Below are positions 4,943 to 7,331 of a DNA stretch of 7,331 bases, piece after piece. This DNA is from Marine Group II euryarchaeote MED-G33 (lineage in GTDB: Archaea > Thermoplasmatota > Poseidoniia > Poseidoniales > Thalassarchaeaceae). The stretch spans positions 1 through 7,331 of the forward strand of contig CATISE010000191.1 in NCBI GenBank assembly GCA_949538655.1, in the 5' to 3' direction. A program made the position numbers and the translations under genes. Each line of letters opens with the position of its first letter. Position 1 is the first letter of the stretch. The notes under the pieces are model-generated. The model was not told where the DNA came from. It searched no databases and saw only the letters and a list, made by a program, of their open reading frames with translations.

Positions 4943-6868
4943 ATGGTCCGCAGACCCAACGTCCCCGCCATTCTAATCATCTCTGCCATTTACTGGGGCG
5001 CATTGCTGTATTGGCAATGGGACGAATTGTTTGGTACAAACCAAGAACATCAGATGCGTTCGCTTTACGGAACTGCATTGTCGATTCCTTACGTCGCCTT
5101 CATCATCTGGGGCACTTCGACAGATCTACCAGAGAATATTCAGGATATCAAGTATGTTGGTCGTGGTCTTAAGCCTGGAATTTGGCTCACATTCTTCTTT
5201 GGTTGCACCTATTGGGGTTGGGTCGACCCAGCCATGGTCGGTTATCTCCTGGTTGGAATTATACTGATGGGTTTGATGGCAGGTCTCTGTCTGGCCTGTC
5301 TATTGTATACAGGCGAAGAGAGTAGCCGTCTTTACGGTCTAAAGCGCTTGGTTGACGTTTATCCATCGATTTCCAAGCCAGAAGGACACGTTCGCTTCAA
5401 TTCTAAATTGTGGACGACCACATTCGTTCTAATCATTTACTTCGCAATGACCAACGTCATGATTTGGGGTCTTTCGGCTGCTACAATCGACGTATTCAGC
5501 AGCTTCCGTGCCATCATGGCTGGTGCATCTGGTTCGATTATGCACCTAGGTATTGGACCGATTGTTACAGGTTCGATTATCATGCAATTGTTCGCTGGTG
5601 CGAAGATTATCAAATTAGATCTTGGCGATAGTGATGACAAGCAGTTGTATCAAGGTGTTCAGAAGATTCTCGTTCTCATTATGATTCCAGTTGAATCCAT
5701 CCCCCAGGTGTATGGGTTCCTTGAGGCTGATCTGGATTTGGTCGGTCAATTCGGACAGGGTTGGGCCAATGCAATCATTGTCGGGCAGTTGTTCATTGGT
5801 TCACTACTTGTGTTCTTGCTGGACGAGATGGTCAGCAAATGGGGTATTGGTTCCGGTATATCTCTGTTCATTGCAGCTGGTGTGGCGCAATCCACCTTCG
5901 TTGGAACGCTTTCCCCGTTGTCGGTCAATGGCGGTGCATTCGCATTGGAAAATCCACCCGCTGGGACCTTACCGATGATTTTCTACACCCTGCGTACAGC
6001 ATCCTTCTCTGAGATGGTTTCAGCCAATGGTTTCGAATCGATCTTATTGGGTGATGCCGCACATCCGAACGCTGTCGTCGCACTATTTTCGAGCGTGATT
6101 GTGTTCCTGGTTGTGGCTTATGCTGAGAGCAGCAAGCTCGAGCTACCATTGACCCACGGAAAGGTTCGTGGTCACCGTGGACAATACCCAATCCGTTTGG
6201 TCTACGCCAGTAACATTCCAGTGATTTTGATGGCTGCATTGTTGGCCAACCTCAACATGTTCACACTTCTCTTCTGGAGCCATCCAACGATGTCCACAGT
6301 CCCGATTTTAGGTTCACAGGGTTCGTGGTCGATTGCCGAATATCTCGGGTCGTATGACATAGGTCAAACGCAAGCTACCGACGGTTTCGCTTGGTATGCC
6401 TCTATGGTGAATGGTGTAGGTGATTGGCTGCTGCCATTGCTAAATCAGTCTCCTGACCCTTATGGTCATAGTCTCTGGCAAGTCGTTCTACACGTGATCA
6501 CCTACGTCACAGTCATGACATTGGGTTCGATGATGTTCGCGAAGTTTTGGATTGAAACGACGAACATGGGGCCCAAGGATGTCGCCAAACAAATCGAAAA
6601 TACAGGTATGCAGATTCCTGGATTCCGTAAGAATCCGAAGGTTCTTGAGAGAATCTTGATGCGTTATATTCCACCAGTAACACTGTTTTCTGGTGCGTTC
6701 GTCGGTCTTTTGGCCGCTGGTGCAGATCTATTGGGTACGGTCGGAAATGCGACTGGAACAGGTCTACTTTTGGCCGTCGGAATTATCCTTCGAACCTATG
6801 AACAAATTCAGAAAGAACAGGCGATGGAAATGCATCCAGTTCTACGTGAATTCTTCGGGGCAGAATGA
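4943..6868 (+). CDS. secY: Protein translocase channel subunit SecY with a four-helix N-terminal extension
   Basis: SecY is the pore of the Sec translocon, which moves or inserts proteins across the cytoplasmic membrane with SecE and Sec-beta. The canonical core runs from about residue 131: KPEGHVRFNSKL (145-156), first core helix about 157-178, plug and second helix with SGSIMHLGIGPIVTGSIIMQ (196-215), LDEMVSKWGIGSGISLFIAA (293-312), AYAESSKLELPLTHGKVRG (392-410) with QYPIRLVYASNIPVIL, IETTNMGPKDVAKQI (537-551), GFRKNPKVLE and RYIPPVTLFSGAFVGLLA (574-591). At 641 residues it is far longer than the usual archaeal 430-490. Residues 1-130 add four hydrophobic segments (about 8-24, 43-58, 78-94, 97-122). 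External loops after core helices 5 and 7 also look long. No ATG lies between codons 112 and 169, and TTG codon 136 lacks a ribosome site, so a canonical-length start is unlikely. Confidence 0.96.
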   Translation: MVRRPNVPAILIISAIYWGALLYWQWDELFGTNQEHQMRSLYGTALSIPYVAFIIWGTSTDLPENIQDIKYVGRGLKPGIWLTFFFGCTYWGWVDPAMVGYLLVGIILMGLMAGLCLACLLYTGEESSRLYGLKRLVDVYPSISKPEGHVRFNSKLWTTTFVLIIYFAMTNVMIWGLSAATIDVFSSFRAIMAGASGSIMHLGIGPIVTGSIIMQLFAGAKIIKLDLGDSDDKQLYQGVQKILVLIMIPVESIPQVYGFLEADLDLVGQFGQGWANAIIVGQLFIGSLLVFLLDEMVSKWGIGSGISLFIAAGVAQSTFVGTLSPLSVNGGAFALENPPAGTLPMIFYTLRTASFSEMVSANGFESILLGDAAHPNAVVALFSSVIVFLVVAYAESSKLELPLTHGKVRGHRGQYPIRLVYASNIPVILMAALLANLNMFTLLFWSHPTMSTVPILGSQGSWSIAEYLGSYDIGQTQATDGFAWYASMVNGVGDWLLPLLNQSPDPYGHSLWQVVLHVITYVTVMTLGSMMFAKFWIETTNMGPKDVAKQIENTGMQIPGFRKNPKVLERILMRYIPPVTLFSGAFVGLLAAGADLLGTVGNATGTGLLLAVGIILRTYEQIQKEQAMEMHPVLREFFGAE

Positions 6869-6938
6869 GGCGCAGTGCCCCATTTCGACCGTTTGGACAA
6901 CTCGTCACGTTCAAATACTAAAGGGGGGTCGGCGGGAC

Positions 6939-7044
6939 GCTACGTCGAGTCACGGCGTTGGGACCAGAGCATTCGTGCGATGACGGATCCCATCAGACAA
7001 GACGTAGCCGAGGAACGTGCGGTCTCCAGCCAAGCTGGCGACTG
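6939..7044 (+). ncRNA. Candidate structured RNA of unknown family
   Basis: This GC-rich segment can fold into several helices. GCTACGTC (6939-6946) pairs perfectly with GACGTAGC (7001-7008). Inside it, TGGGA (6959-6963) pairs with TCCCA (6988-6992), enclosing a short GCA-TTCG-TGC hairpin (6969-6978) with a UUCG loop. A separate hairpin (7020-7044) follows. A TATA-like CAAATACTA (6912-6920) lies about 25 bases before the first helix, and a T run at 7112-7118 could end the transcript. I do not recognise a family. It could equally be the structured 3' UTR of the secY message or part of a long rRNA leader. Pairings were found by eye; no folding energy was computed. Confidence 0.35.
7020..7044 (+). 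repeat. Stable inverted repeat (hairpin)
   Basis: CCAGC (7026-7030) pairs with GCTGG (7034-7038) around a CAA loop. After one T/C mismatch, GTC (7022-7024) pairs with GAC (7040-7042), then a G-U and a C-G pair extend the stem, giving ten pairs in all. No T run follows directly, so it does not look like a bacterial-style terminator. Confidence 0.55.
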
Positions 7045-7070
7045 AGAGGTGATCAAGATTGTACAACGAT

Positions 7071-7086
7071 ACACATTATGATGTGT
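7071..7086 (+). repeat. Short perfect inverted repeat
   Basis: ACACAT (7071-7076) and ATGTGT (7081-7086) are perfect reverse complements around TATG. It could be a weak RNA hairpin or a palindromic protein-binding site upstream of the rRNA. Nothing else supports either role. Confidence 0.35.
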
Positions 7087-7111
7087 GCAAAGTGAGTAGG
7101 AAACAAACAAG

Positions 7112-7118
7112 TTTTTTT
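7112..7118 (+). terminator. Possible poly-U terminator
   Basis: Seven consecutive T residues on the coding strand, followed by CAAATTT. Archaeal RNA polymerase terminates at such runs without needing a hairpin. This one is placed to end transcripts from the secY side before the rRNA leader. Direct evidence is lacking. Confidence 0.4.
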
Positions 7119-7138
7119 CAAATTTAGTGCAATCTCGT

Positions 7139-7146
7139 CAATATAC
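7139..7146 (+). promoter_or_regulatory. Possible TATA box of the rRNA promoter
   Basis: CAATATAC resembles a TATA element. Initiation about 25 bases downstream, near 7168, would give a leader of about 47 bases before 16S. A second candidate, CAATATAA at 7173-7180, would leave only about 10-15 bases. Neither has a clear purine-rich BRE, so the choice is uncertain. Confidence 0.25.
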
Positions 7147-7214
7147 AGAACAGACAAGTTAAACCAAGTGACCAATATAACACGACTCCTAAGGATCAGA
7201 GAGATTTCTCACGA

Positions 7215-7331
7215 AATCCGGTTGATCCTGCCGGAGGCGACCGCTATTGGAATTCGATTAAGCCATGCGAGTCGAGAGTCTTAGGGACTCGGCGTACCGC
7301 TCAGTAACACGTGGGTAACCTGCCCTGTGCT
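7215..7331 (+). rRNA. 16S ribosomal RNA, 5' end only
   Basis: The sequence contains TCCGGTTGATCCTGCCGGAG (7217-7236), the near-universal archaeal 16S 5' end, then AAGCCATGCGAGTCGAGAG and GCTCAGTAACACGTGGGTAA (7300-7319), both conserved in the first 130 bases of 16S. About 117 bases are present; the window ends inside the 5' domain. The first base is placed by analogy with ATTCCGG in other archaea and may be off by a few. The variable helix near 7276-7290 is short: GAGTC and GACTC around a five-base loop. It follows secY on the same strand. Whether 23S follows cannot be seen. Confidence 0.93.

Larger units (their letters stand above)
6869..7214 (+). other. Non-coding spacer between secY and 16S rRNA
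   Basis: 346 bases without a protein gene I can support. The left part (6871-7060) is about 58% G+C, rising to about 64% at 6921-7040, and contains several inverted repeats. The right part (7061-7210) is about 35% G+C, with a seven-T run and TATA-like stretches. I see no tRNA, 7S RNA or repeat array in it. The abrupt change of composition suggests two units: a structured RNA or 3' UTR, then an rRNA promoter and leader. Confidence 0.7.

Noticed and set aside
6905..6925. tRNA T-arm-like GTTCAAATAC
   Set aside because: The flanking bases do not form a five-pair T stem, and no anticodon or D arm is present nearby.
6693..6983. Reading frame of 96 codons crossing the end of secY into the spacer
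   Set aside because: Most of it is an out-of-frame reading of SecY, it has no recognisable motif or ribosome site, and the tail runs through the structured GC-rich block.
6976..7045. C/D box guide RNA, from GCGATGA at 6976-6982 and CTGA at 7042-7045
   Set aside because: Box C is imperfect, internal D' and C' boxes are not convincing, and CTGA is tied up in the hairpin at 7020-7044.
7009..7150. RNase P RNA, from GAGGAAcGTgCGG near 7010 and ACAGAA at 7145-7150
   Set aside because: The first resembles conserved region I with mismatches and the second part of region V, but they are only about 135 bases apart, the intervening conserved regions are missing, and no matching P4 helix is seen.

Overview
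The window is an archaeal spc-type ribosomal protein operon, read entirely on the + strand and running directly into the 5' end of a 16S rRNA gene. The archaeal assignment rests on L32e and L19e (proteins bacteria lack), the archaeal forms of L5, L18, L30 and L15, a 50-residue zinc-finger S14, GGAGGTGAT-type Shine-Dalgarno sites, and the archaeal 16S start (TCCGGTTGATCCTGCCGGAGG). Moderate base composition, the layout and the 16S 5' end suggest a planktonic marine euryarchaeon of Marine Group II (Poseidoniales) or a relative. From memory, a Group II genome fragment with 16S rDNA beside a spectinomycin-like operon has been reported. The lineage is an inference.

Layout: L5 (5' end outside the window), S14, S8, L6, L32e, L19e, L18, S5, L30, L15 and secY occupy positions 2-6868. 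Spacers are very short or absent: L32e/L19e and L19e/L18 overlap in TGATG, and S5/L30 overlap in ATGA. Each gene except L30 has a clear Shine-Dalgarno site, often inside the end of the preceding gene. The longest spacer inside the operon is 38 bases, between L15 and secY. The genes supply small- and large-subunit proteins and the membrane channel that takes nascent chains from the ribosome.

Positions 6869-7214 hold no protein gene I can support. The first part has a GC-rich block (about 64% G+C at 6921-7040) with several possible RNA helices, and may be a structured RNA or 3' UTR. The second part is AT-rich (about 35%), with a seven-T run that could terminate transcription and weak TATA-like sites that could serve the rRNA. 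The 16S gene begins near 7215 and is cut by the window end after about 117 bases.

Points that stand out: SecY carries about 130 extra N-terminal residues with four predicted membrane helices and no usable internal start at the canonical position. L32e has a SAP domain and an acidic tryptophan-containing repeat fused in front. S5 lacks cysteines I remember as common in archaeal relatives. An unidentified structured GC-rich element lies between secY and the rRNA.
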